From assembly GCA_028641055.1 (NCBI GenBank), contig CM054062.1:235860376-235924375 (forward strand): a DNA stretch of 64,000 nt, given 5' to 3'. Position 1 is the first letter of the stretch; each line of letters begins with the position of its first letter. Positions 10,815-22,188 of this stretch are shown here, piece after piece. Source of the stretch: Alopecurus myosuroides (lineage: Eukaryota; Streptophyta; Magnoliopsida; Poales; Poaceae). A model generated the notes under the pieces. That model was not told the origin of the DNA and made no database searches. It was given only the letters and a program-made list of their open reading frames with translations. The translations under genes and the position numbers were made by a program.

Positions 10815-12259
10815 CAGGTTGTGTGCTGCAAGTGGGCTCACTGCTTGGCACTCCAAACGGCATTCAATAGCCGATCGAGCAACAACGTGCGATTGCCTCT
10901 TGATTTCAAAGTCAACCACACGGGCGACGGCACGAGCTCTATTACGTCACAGACGGGTTGTTAATTAAGTCTTGGCAGCTACGATCTGTTGACCCGCCGG
11001 CCGGACGTCTGTGTGAGGCCTTCCGTAATGCTCCAGCGTGTACCGTTTCTTCGATGTCCACATCAGATAGTTGATTACGTGGAAGACAATTAAATGACGA
11101 GAGAGAGGAGAACCGGTTCCTATTTTAGCTACGAACCTTGCTATGCGTACGACGTTTCTGTACGATATATGTACGACGGAGTCCATGGGTCGTGCGATGG
11201 TATCGGCCCATCAATACTCACGGACGGATTGCAACGTCGTATGTGAATCGTACCCCTAGTGTCGTACGCAAAGCATTTTCCTTTAGCTACGGCTCCTGCC
11301 ACAGAACCCAAGACAACTGAGTAATTAGCTACGCTAATCACGGTGATCAAGAAGGGTTGGCCAATTATTGCCATGCATGGTTGATGGGAGTAGCAGCAGA
11401 AATAAATGCGTATATGCATGGAAGAAACGGCGGACTAAAATATTGATGTTGTTTAGGTCCTGCGTGCTGAGGTGGAATTGTTAAGATACGACTGTGCTGT
11501 TCCGCGTTACGGACGGCCTGATATCGCGTCTGAAGCTGTCGCTGGGTCATAGTATTCCCCAAGCATCAATCATTCTCCGTCGATCCTACGCGTTCAAATC
11601 AAGCTGTGCCGTGGCAGCCAGTCGTCGTTGTGTCGTCTAAAGCATTTAACACGCCATTTGTGAAATACTCCTATCAATGTTCAGAAGCATTCCACGGCGT
11701 GAGCAACGGTCGGTTTCTGTCCATCAGCAAACATTGCTTACCAGCTTGGTTTTCTTTGTTTACTCGTTTGGGTTTTGGCGGATGATACTCGCTGAAATAA
11801 ACGAAATCCTAGTAGTATGTGCTTTCTGTGGCAGTACGTGGATGTCTCTCTCAAGTCGGCCATTTGGTTCTTCGTATCACCGCGCTTTACTCCTCCACTG
11901 CCTTTTTCTGTAAAGCTCGTGACGCGGTCCACTCGCAAAGAAGCAAGGCGCGGCGGGCACTGAGTTCAGGATTCATAAAATAATAAACAGGCTGGCCACC
12001 AGTTACAACTTCCGCAGATGGGCCGATTTGGGCCTTTGAAGTTTTAACTAAGTCCATCATCTGCCAGCTAGGCCGGCCCTGGAAACATAAAAGTTGCGGA
12101 CCAGCATGATCTATGGTCTCTCTCTCACTCTTCCCTTATCCGTAGATTTGGAGTTTTGAACACACCTAATTACATAGTTGATCGGTGAAAGCATTACATA
12201 TTTTGTTATTTTCTTTACCATTTTATGGATAAATAATCTTATAGATTCTTTTTGCTACA
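10815..12259. other. Intergenic DNA without a recognised gene
   Basis: Only short ORFs (60-92 codons) with no recognisable domain. The section 11140-11280 has repeated TACGAC/GTCGTA words, suggesting a decayed transposon end, but I could not define borders. Confidence 0.4.
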
Positions 12260-12465
12260 GTCATTACCCTCTTGGGGAGTCGTCGTGGAGCCTCGTCCCT
12301 CGACCTCGTTCCACTGTTCTTGGTGGAAAATTTGTTTCTCCTTTGTTTTTGTTCCTTTTCTGTCTTTGATCTGTTTTGTAAGAATTTTTTTTCATCACTT
12401 TCTATCTGTTCGGTCGTTGTATTTATTTATAAAGCGGGGCGAAAGCTTGTTTCGTAAAATATAGT
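12260..12465 (+). mobile_element. 5'-truncated LINE-type 3' end
   Basis: A T-rich tract ends in TATAAAGCGGGGCGAAAGC and TTTCGTAAAA (12428-12460). This matches the 3' end of the retroposon at 4234-5506 in order and spacing, and is a style known from grass non-LTR elements. No coding sequence remains. Target duplications were not found, so the 5' limit is approximate. Confidence 0.5.
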
Positions 12466-12719
12466 TTCTCTAAATAGCGCAAGTAGATGAGAGCAATCTA
12501 TATCAAGATAGTATAGAATATATCTTAATAAGATACTTAAACAAGTTAACAATAGATGATGATTTATCTGAAGTTCACTTTTCAAAAGAAGACGGTCTTC
12601 CTTGAGAGATGTGGTGTACAATGCATCTGAAAGCTATAATATCTTACCATATTGCTGGGTTGCACAACGGAAATTTAAAATTTTCGCCAAACTTGCTACG
12701 CAATAATCAAGACTTTGCT

Positions 12720-13310
12720 ATGCAGATACAAGTGAATATAGATACAAGATCTAGTTCCCAAGATCGTGTATCAGGCACCGTAGTAGCAGAAGAGGTGTAG
12801 ATGACAATGTCGATGAAGCGTGTAGAAGACCCTCACACACAAGTCTGTGGGTGAGGATGTTGTCGACTCCCCGTATCCAGCACCTTGATCCAGCAGAGTG
12901 AGGGTATCACGTGTTACCCCTCTGAGAGTATGCACACATACGTTGGGGCAAATTCTGCAGCGTTTCGCCGTTCAGGACTTAACACCGCAGGTGTATATGA
13001 AGGTGGACTTCTCAACACATGAGAGAGTAATTAAAATTTAGGTCTAATCGGGAGAGGACACCTCAAAACCCAATTAGAAGAAACTCTAATTCAGTTGTAG
13101 GAAGCTCTAATTTTATTATAGTAACCTCTAATTAGAATCTCTATTTAGTCCTCTAATTTTATTATAGTAACCTCTAATTAGAAGGGTTCTAATTAGAATC
13201 TCTATTTAGTCCTCTAATTCTTCTAGAGAAAGATAGAGAGGCTTGATGGCCAATTGTGTATTTTGCTTGAAGTTTTGGGGTGCTTTATATAGTGGGAGGA
13301 GAGGGCAGAC
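12720..13310 (+). repeat. Dispersed repeat, inverted relative of 44640-45170
   Basis: This block shares CCTTGATCCAGCA, GAGGGT, CACGTGTTA, TTCAGGACT and CTAATTGGG-type words, in the same order, with the reverse complement of 44750-45130. It contains short internal duplications of CCTCTAATTAGAATCTCTAT (around 13120-13220). The rest up to 13994 looks like the same or a neighbouring decayed element. I suspect part of a Copia LTR because of its leader-like text, but no coding domain is present to prove the class. Confidence 0.5.
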
Positions 13311-13994
13311 TTGCAATAAGGAAGGGATGTTCTAGTTGAGATAGGAGGTGGTGGCCGCACCATCCTCCAAGCCCAACTCCGATTGGTGAGGTGGAGTCCA
13401 ACTCCACCTCCCACTCCTTCCTTTTTTTTCTTTTTTTTCTCTCCAATAAAATCAGATAAAATATCGGGAAGATGGGTACCATTTTGTCGATTCACTCGGG
13501 ACCACATGGCAGTCCCCAGAGCTATGGTTCGGCCATGAGCGGGAAATCTACCCCCTCCCCGTACTAATCCCTCTGATGGAAAGTCTCTGAAACTTCTCTG
13601 GAACCACTTAACCCATGTAGATAAAATTATCAATATTATATAACAATGTTAGAGATATATTTACGACATCCCAGGAAATCTCATGCCCCCTACATTTGCT
13701 CCATAAAGCGTGTAGACTCAATTTCTCTTTCATAACAACTCCGGAATAAATTCCGGCAATAATAGAAATTGTTTTGGTCACTTCGGGACATCCAATGCCC
13801 TCGTTATAAATTCTCTCTGGTATATAAAATATATCTATCAAGCAAAAGCACTGTTCTTATGATACTCCTAATTGATCCGGACCTACCCATATACTCAAAA
13901 ATAAGCCCAAACTTAAGTGTGTTTCCCCTACAGGTTCGATAGTGTGTGGACATGAATCTAGAAACTCTTTACTTTTCAATAATCAATAGCAAGG

Positions 13995-15403
13995 TGATAC
14001 GTCTCAAATGTATCTACAATTTCTAATGTTTCATGTTGTTTTCATGCCATATGCTAAATTGTTTCCTATACACTTTATTTCATTTTTATGGATTTTCTGG
14101 GACTAACCTATTGACAATATGCCACAGAGCCAGTTTCTTGTTTTCTGCTGTTTTTGGTTTCAGAAAAGTTGTTCTGGAAATATTCTCAGAATTGGACGAA
14201 ACAAAACCCCAGAGTCTTAGTATTCCCGGAGCGTCAACGGAGTCCAAAGGAGACCCGGAGGGGGGCCACACCATAGGGGGCGCGAGTCCCTCCTGGCCGC
14301 GCCTACATGTGGTGTGCCCCCCCGGGCGCCCACCGATATTGCCCTTTCGCCTATATAATCCCCCCGATGCATAAACCCTAAGATATCAAGCCTCTCAATG
14401 AAAAGTTCTGTAGCTTCGCCGCCGCCACCGACAAGTTTCGGGGGACAGAAATCTCTGTTCCGACACCCTGCCGAGATGGGGAAGTGCCCCCGGAGCCATC
14501 TCCATCGACTCAACCACCATCTTGATCGTCGTTGCTGTCTCCCATGATGAGGAGGGAGTAGTTCTCCCCCGAAGCTGAGGGCTCTACCGGTAGCTATGTG
14601 TTTCATCTCTCTCTTTCCCATGGTGTGATCTTTATGTGATCATGAGCTTTGTAATCTAGTTGAATAAGTAGATGTTACTCTTCATCTGTTATGCTACTCA
14701 AGTGATTTTGTTATGAGATCTCCGTAGACATTTTGATCACGGTGTAAAGGTGACAGTGTGTGCACCGTGTGGTTTAGCATGATATTTATATTTTGTGTTG
14801 GATGACCCTATGAAATTGTGGTGTTTGTTTGGAACCATCTAGGTCTCATGGTGATAGCGTGGGGATTACCTAGATGGGGAAATGCAAACTCTAAGTAGTG
14901 CTCTTATATCCCTACGTAATGATTAGTGTTTGTTATCCGACCGGAGAGTGGTTCGTAGTAGCATAGTGAAGAGATGATATTTATGGATTCAATTATTTTA
15001 TTATTATTGAGAGTGTCCACTAGTGAAAGTACAATCCATAGGCCTTGTTTCTAAGCATTGAAACACCATTTACAATCAGTTCTGCTACATGTTTGCTTGC
15101 TTACATTTTTATTTCAGATTGCTAATATCACTTATAATCATCCATATTACTTGTATTTCACTATCTCTTCGCCGAACTAGTGCACCTATACAACTGACAA
15201 TTGTATTAGGTGTGTTGGGGACACAAGAGACGTCTTGTATCATAATTGCAGGGTTGATTGAGAGGGATATCTTTGACCTCTACCTTCCTGAGTTTGATAA
15301 ACCATAGGGTGATCGACTTAAGGTGAACTTGTTGTTGTTCTACAAACCTCTGCACTTGGAGGCCCAACACTGTCTACAAGAATAGAAACGTGCGTAGACA
15401 TCA
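13995..15403 (+). repeat. G1 5' LTR
   Basis: Begins TGATACGTCTCAAATG and ends GTAGACATCA, 1,409 bp. The 3' copy at 20973 starts the same way. The five bases before it are CAAGG; the matching duplication was lost with the right end of the element. Confidence 0.8.
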
Positions 15404-15413
15404 AGCTCTTTTC

Positions 15414-15431
15414 TGGCGCCGTTGCCGGGGA
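15414..15431 (+). other. G1 primer binding site (tRNA-Asp type)
   Basis: TGGCGCCGTTGCCGGGGA, complementary to the 3' end of plant tRNA-Asp, ten bases after the 5' LTR. This places the LTR border and the element's orientation. Confidence 0.85.
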
Positions 15432-15674
15432 GGTAAGGTAAAAAGTACTCACATCCTATGTGAGTGCTCGAAGTTATTTCCTTTAGATTCTGCAATTATA
15501 TCTTTTGTTTCTTGTTTTTATTTTCACTAGTTAGGATTATTTTTACTTGTTCCTTGTTTTTATCTTTAGGCTTACTGGAAAACAACAAAAATATGAGAGA
15601 ACTTTATAATCTTTATCTTGAATTAGGACATGATGCTTTTGAAGAGAAAAATAAAAAAACCTATGTAATTTTGT

Positions 15675-18225
15675 TTGCATAATAGTGATAGTAATGTTAT
15701 TAGCATTAATTCTTTAAATACAATTATTCCTAATGCTATGGAAAAGTCTAATCTTGGGGAACCTAGTTTTTATAAAAATGATCTTTTAAGTTCCCCAACT
15801 TTAGAGGAGCAAATTTTCTCTGATGATACTTTATCTCCCGTATGTGATAAATCTAAAGATGCTTGTGATATTTTAAATACTCCTACTGAAAGTATTCCTT
15901 TTAAAATACCTATGAAAATTGTTGAACATGTCATGAATAACTGCTATTTTGGAGATAGAACTGTCCATCCTAGTGACCATTTACTCTTTATACATGAATT
16001 ATGCGAGTTGTTCAAGTGTGCAGGTATTTCAATGGACAAAGTTAAGAGGAGGCTATTCTGTTTTTCACTTAAGGACAAAGCAAGGGAGTGGTATGATCTA
16101 CTAGATGATCCTCATCATTTGGAGTGGAAGGAGCTTGAATCTCTCTTTTCCTCTAAATTTTATCCTCCTCATAAACTATATTTAGATAGGAATTACATTT
16201 ATAATTTTTGGCCTCGTGAGGGAGAAATAATTGCCCAAGCTTGGGGAAGACTGAAAACATTAATACTCAAATGTCCTAAACATGAGCTTCCTGAGGAAAT
16301 AATTGTTACTAATTTTTATGCAAGGCTTTCAAGACATTAGAGGGGTTATCTAGATACCTGTTCAGAGGGTTATTTCTCAAGTAAGAAGGTTGAAGCTAAA
16401 TTGTATCTTCTTGAAACAATTCAAAACAACAATGAAGATTGGAATAACGACAAAGGTAAAGAATCAGGTATAAACTATGAGTATGATTGCATTAAGTCTT
16501 TCACTGAAACTGCTGATTTTCAAGAGCTTAGTGCTAAATATGGTCTTGATCCTCAAATGATTATTGGTTGGTATAGATCCTTTGCTTCTCATATTAATGT
16601 TATTAAAGAAAATTGGGACATATATCATGAACCTTTTAAAGACACTTGCATGAAAAATGAAATTGTTATTAATGATTGCAATAAACATGCTCAAACTTCT
16701 GAAAGTACTATTTCTTATAAGCACGTTAATTTTTGTGGAGCACTTAGACCTTGTGAAAAGAATCAAATCGAAGAAGAATATTTTATCCATCACAAGAATG
16801 AAAAAACTAGAATGTGGCATAGGGCTTTAAGTGATCTTGGTGAAAAAGTTTGTGCCCTCTATCCTTTTATTTGTGAACTTTGCTATGAAGTGGGTCATTT
16901 AAATTTTCAATGCTCAGGCCGTAATAATAGCCTTTCGAATCCAATGAGTACTACAAGTTTGTATTGTGATGACATGATCACTCCTAATCAGCATGATGAA
17001 CTTACATTATTTTTGGGGTGTGAAGAGTTATCAAGAAAAACTTCTTTGGTAGATATGAGTGCTTTTGATATGAATAGCGTCCTACATGGTTGTCCTCCAA
17101 AGTTGATACTTACATAAAAAATATTATAAAAGATGAGACTTTACCAAGATATGACAGGACTAATATGTGTTTTGTTCTTATTGATGAAGAGGAGGAATCC
17201 TCCAAAGTTGTTTCTATTGTTTCTGACAATAAACTAGGGTATGTGGAGAAGCTTCCTTTCAAGCCTCTCCCTCCTAAAGAGGGGAAGAAGAGGAAGAACA
17301 AGAATAGGAGGAGGAGTAAAAGGAGAGAGGTAACGGTATCTCCCCCTAAGCATGTTGCTCCTATTAGAGTTTTTGCTGATGAGTCTGAACTCGATGATTT
17401 TCCTATGCCTGTTATTTATGAAAGTGATCATGATTGTGATAAACACACTACTTTTGATATTGAAAATCTCTTTGGTACCCATTCTGAAAATGATGATAAT
17501 AATTGTTGTACTAGTAGTACCATCCATGTTCCTTCCAATGATGATATAGAAAGCTCTGAGCTTGTGGATGATGTGTTTGAAAATCCTTTTGCTACTGATG
17601 ATTATATGCTTGATACATCTCCTTCTAGTAAAAATGATGATATGTTTACAAATGAACACACTTTGGAAGATAAATATTCTATTGATAATGATGATATTAT
17701 GCCCCTAGTCTTTGATAATTATGAAGAATACTATAACATAAGCCATAATTACAATTATCCTCATAAAACTTTTCATAGTTATGGAGGAATTACCCAAAAC
17801 CATCTCTCTAATATACAACTTGTCTATCGTGTTGGAGTTCTTTATGATAATTACAATGATGATTATGATATTTTTAGTCCACCTACTATTGAGGAGAATA
17901 TTAATTATGAAATTTTCCTCCTATATTTGATGATTTTGGCGATGATAATGATAATCATAGCCATTTTGTTGAATTTTCTCCCACTACTATTAATGAGAAT
18001 GACTATGCTTATGTGGAGAGTATCAATTCTTTTATGCATGTGGCTCATGATAAGAATGTCTTACGTGATAGTTATATTGTTAATTTTATTCATGATTCTA
18101 GTGAAAGTTATTATGAGAGAGGGAAACATAGTCTTATGCATCTCAATAATATCAAGTTTCCCCTCTTTATGTTGAAATTTTTGAAGTTGTACTTGTTTTT
18201 CTTTCCTATGCTTGTTGTGCTTTCA
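15675..18225 (+). pseudogene. G1 gag-like polyprotein, broken
   Basis: The frame opened at 15675 runs to 17117 with an in-frame TAG at 16338-16340. It then shifts at about 17090-17105 into a frame open to about 17910, and shifts again to the frame ending at 18228. The N-terminal part has a retrotransposon Gag core (AREWYDLLDDPHHLEWKELE and FYPPHK, around 16080-16180). A nucleocapsid-like CCHC knuckle, C-X2-C-X4-H-X4-C, lies at about 16876-16917. The middle is acidic and low-complexity. The end is strongly hydrophobic, with one or two possible membrane segments, and is homologous to the end of the G3 ORF. No enzyme domains follow. Confidence 0.75.
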
Positions 18226-18228
18226 TGA

Positions 18229-20957
18229 ATTATTTCTTTACAAGATTCTTTTTCATAGGAAGTGGGTTAGACTTAAATTTGTTTTACATTTTCTTCTTGA
18301 TTCTCTCTTTTGCTTCAATTCATATTTCTCATTTGAACATCTTCTCAAATTATCATGCCTAGCTAAAAGGCGTTAAAGAAAAGCACTTGTTGGGAGATAA
18401 CCCATGTTTTTATTTTTTGCATTGTTTTTCTCTGTTTTCTTTGAGTCGAGGTGTTGTTTACTTCTGTAGAAACTTTTTTTGTATCTTTATTTTCTCGTAT
18501 TTGTTGTGCCAAGTAAAGGCTCTAGTGGAAAATTGAAGTTAGATTTGGATTTCTGCGGTCCATCGTTAAATTCGTGTAAATTCATAGAAAGATCAAAATG
18601 ACCTGCAAATGTTTGTGCTTAATCCTCAGCTATTTCCGAAACTTTTTTTAGCTTTGTGTTTTTTGATTTAAGCAACATAAGTGCCTCGAAAAGATTCGTC
18701 TTTACAGACTATTCTGGTTTTGACAGATTCTGCCTTTTTTACTTGCATTCTCTCTTTTATTATGTTGAGTGGATTTCTTTGTTCCACAAAACATCAGTGG
18801 TTGTAGCTAATGTTTAAAAATTATTAATAATGCTTGTTTCCAAGGAGAACATTGAGTTTTTGATTGTGCACTAACCCTCTAATGAGAATTACTTTGAGTT
18901 TGGTGTGAAGGAAGTTTTCAAGGGTCAAGAGAAGAGGGTGATATAATGTGATCAAGAAGAGTGAAAAGCCTAAGCTTGGGTATGCCCCCGTGGTTCATCC
19001 TAGCAAATTCCAAGAACACTCAAGCGTCTAAGCTTGGGTATGCACAAGGCATCCCCTTTTTCATCAACAATTTATCAGGTCACTTCTAGTGAAACTATAT
19101 TTTTATTCGGTCACATCGTATGCACTTTACTGGGAGCATCTGTTTGTTTTTGTTTTGTTTTATTTTGTTTTCCTTGCTGCAATAAACTTTGTTGGAACCC
19201 CGCATTCTTGTGTGGGATAGATACACGCTCCGCTTTTTCATATGAATACTCATTTTCTATCATGCTCGTATTCTTAGTTTTTCTTCTAGCTGCTGCAAAT
19301 CCTTTTAGCTCATGTTTTTCATGCATCTCTTATTCAGAGATGTTAGTTCTAGTAGATTAGTATTAGTACTCTATTGTTTAATTGCTATATCTATTGGAGA
19401 GTTTTTGTTTAGTATAAAATAATTGGTGTTGGCAAGCGGTAGTGCAATTTTCGTGCTTATAACGGTGCAAAAACAAGCTTGTATAGACTGTGGCTAGACT
19501 TTTTCATGTCATGTTGGATAATGTTTTAATTATATTCTTAGTAGTTATTATTGTAGCATGACTTGTCTCAAATAGCTGAGAGTGCTTAATGTTCCATTGA
19601 AAGAATCATGAGTTGTTTTTATCACATTGAAGCATAAATTTGTGGTGTTCTCCTTCGAATGCTTTATTTGGTTGACTTGGCGCATGCTTACACCATGTTT
19701 ATGACTACAAACCAGTCACTTATATCCTCTATGATCATTTAGTTTTTGACTTGTAATACCATCTATGCTTTGATTAATAATGTTTTTGTCGCTATGCATG
19801 ATTATGGCCATTATTGCTCTCTTAATTTGTCTCTCTCGGTCTTTTGCTAGCCTCCACCTGTACCGAGTATGAGTTCTACTCGTGCATCCAACTCCCAAAA
19901 ACAAAAGTTTGCCAAATGTGTCCACCATAACTACCTACATGTGGTATTTAACCGCCACTCCAAGTAAATTTCTCAAGTGCTACCTTTAAACTTTCAAAAT
20001 TATTCCTGTTTTGTGCCCCTGTTTTAGCTCACTTGGAAGTAGTAGTTGGGTCTGTTGTCTTCCATACTTATTAAGTACCCCAACTTGCATGCTTCATCTG
20101 CTCGTCATTAATTTTGCAAAAGAGCTGGTTAGACCATTATAACATCAAAAAGCTAAACAAATACATAGTCACTCCTCCATGGTATGAGATTGTTGGCAAG
20201 CACCCAAGGATTCAGTTAGCTATGGTTTGCGAAAGCAAGGTGGAGAGGAGTGTCATACTATATAAAGATCATGCTATAAATGCTTAATATAAATAATTTG
20301 GAACCGCTCTCAACTTGTTTAGTATGGAATATGACAAGAACTCTATTACCATTCGTTGACATAAGCATACAGCTCTCTAAAAAATATTTTCAATACCTCT
20401 GTTTATAAAATAAAAAGCTCTAGCACATGAGTTAATCCATGCTTCCCTCTACGAAGGGCCTTTCTTTAACTTTTATGTTGAGTCTCCATCTTCTAACTTT
20501 ATGCACAATTAAGATAGCATAGTTTCCATTCTGAGTTTAATGTGCATCAGTCCCAAAGATTATTATTGATTTATTCGTGATGTGCTATTACTTGCTCTCA
20601 AATTATTTTTTCTAGTCATCCACTTGAACTTTTAAGGTGTCATGGCATTTATGTTTTTACCCACTTTTAAGGGCACGAGAAATATCACTTTGCTATGTTT
20701 TCTTCATGCTCGAAACAAACGTATAACTTTCAAGTGCATTATTATTCATGATCTTTTATTTTTGTTACTTTTCATGATGCAAAGTGATTGCTAAGTTTCA
20801 TTGTTAGAATTATATCCACCATTCCCGTGTTTAAAGTACTATGATCTCAGCTTACATATGCTTTTAAAATTTAGATGATCAAGTTTATGTTGGTGGTATG
20901 TCACCTCAGAAATTATTTGTTTTTATCGTTTTACCTACTCGAGGACGAGTAGGAACT
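18229..20957 (+). other. G1 internal non-coding region
   Basis: No ORF with recognisable similarity. The region is collinear with 39213-41640 of G3, including AGCTAAAAGG...GAAAAGCACTT...GGGAGATAACCCATG (18361-18406 and 39211-39255) and the hairpin-like block at 20170-20252. Conservation between diverged elements without coding capacity suggests cis-acting function, but this is inference. Confidence 0.65.
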
Positions 20958-20972
20958 AAGCTTGGGGATGCT
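20958..20972 (+). other. G1 polypurine tract
   Basis: AAGCTTGGGGATGCT lies directly before the 3' LTR, the position and composition expected for plus-strand priming in Athila-like elements. Confidence 0.7.
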
Positions 20973-21769
20973 TGATACGTCCCAAACGTATCTATCATTT
21001 CTAATGTTCCATGTTGTTTTCATGCCATATGCTACATGTTTCCTATACACTTTATGTCATTTTTATGGATTTTCCGGGACTAACCTATTGACAAGATGCC
21101 ACAGAGAGAGTTCCTGTTTTCTACTGTTTTTTGTTTCAAAAAAGTTGTTCTAAAAATATTCTCGGAATAGGACGAAACAAAAGCCCATAGTCTTAGAATT
21201 TTTGGAGCGTCAACGGAGTCCAAATGATACCCTGACAGGGGCCACGGGAGGCCACGCCATAGGGGGCGTGGGTCCCTCATGGCCACGCCTACAGGTTGTG
21301 TGGGCCCCCCGGGCGCCCACCGACATCGCCTTTTCGCCTATATAATCCCCCCGATTCATAAACCCTAAGATATCAAGCCTCCGTCCATGAAAAGTTCCGT
21401 AGCTCCGCCGCCTCCACCGACAAGTTTCGGGGGACCGAAATCTCTGTTATAGCACCCTGCTGAGATGAGAAAGTGCCCCTGGAGCCATCTCCATCAAATC
21501 CACTACCATCTTCATCGCCGTTGTTGTCTCCCATGATGAGGAGGGAGTAGTTCTCCCCCGGCGCTGAGGGCTCTACCGGTAGCTATGTGTTTCATCTCTC
21601 TCTCCCATGGTGTGATCTTTATGTGATCATGAGCTTTGTAATCTAGTTGAATAAGTAGATGTTACTCTTCATCTGTTATGCTACTCAAGTGGTTTTGTTA
21701 TGAGATCTCTGTAGACACTTTGATCACGGTGTAAAGGTGACAGTGTGTGCACCGTGTGGTTTAGCATGA
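20973..21769 (+). repeat. G1 3' LTR, first 797 bp only
   Basis: Collinear with 13995-14791 up to GGTTTAGCATGA, then abruptly continues as T1 sequence (AAATTTGGCTC). The remaining roughly 610 bp of the LTR are missing from the window. Confidence 0.8.
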
Positions 21770-22188
21770 AAATTTGGCTCTATTGTCCAGTTATAAGCTT
21801 GCAGCCATACTTATTAAAAGTAATCGGCCCTTATAACCTAATGGCATCGCGGCCGGGTCTTTGAGTTTGCAACAGTGCTATTCAAGCAATCAGCCCCCAA
21901 GACCTAGATATATGCAATTTACTAGAAAAACTAACATATTAAGAACAACAAATAATACTTACCTGAAAAAGAAATAGAAAACAGCAGGAATATAAAAACT
22001 TTAACAAAAAACACACAGAAAGGAATATTTTGCTTAACCATCTCTTTATTGATATGAGAAAAGTTAGGTCAGCAAGCCGCCTCATTAAAAACCCTCCAGT
22101 CCCCTTAGGTACCCTGGATAGGAAAAGAGTGCGTCTGAAACCTGCTGCCTGTTACATAGTGTAATTCCACTTGTGAATCTGGTCTATT

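Larger units (their letters stand above)
13995..21769 (+). mobile_element. G1: gag-only Athila-like Gypsy element, 3' LTR truncated
   Basis: Order: 5' LTR 13995-15403, tRNA-Asp-type primer binding site 15414-15431, a broken gag region 15675-18225, 2.7 kb of non-coding internal DNA, polypurine tract 20958-20972, and the first 797 bp of the 3' LTR (20973-21769). The LTR is cut where T1 sequence begins. No protease, reverse transcriptase or integrase is present, so it depended on a partner for movement. The 5' and 3' LTRs differ at roughly nine of the first 110 positions by eye, so the insertion is old. The LTR opening TGATACGTC...AAACGTATCTA is characteristic of abundant Triticeae families such as Sabrina/WHAM; the exact family is my inference. 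Confidence 0.8.
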
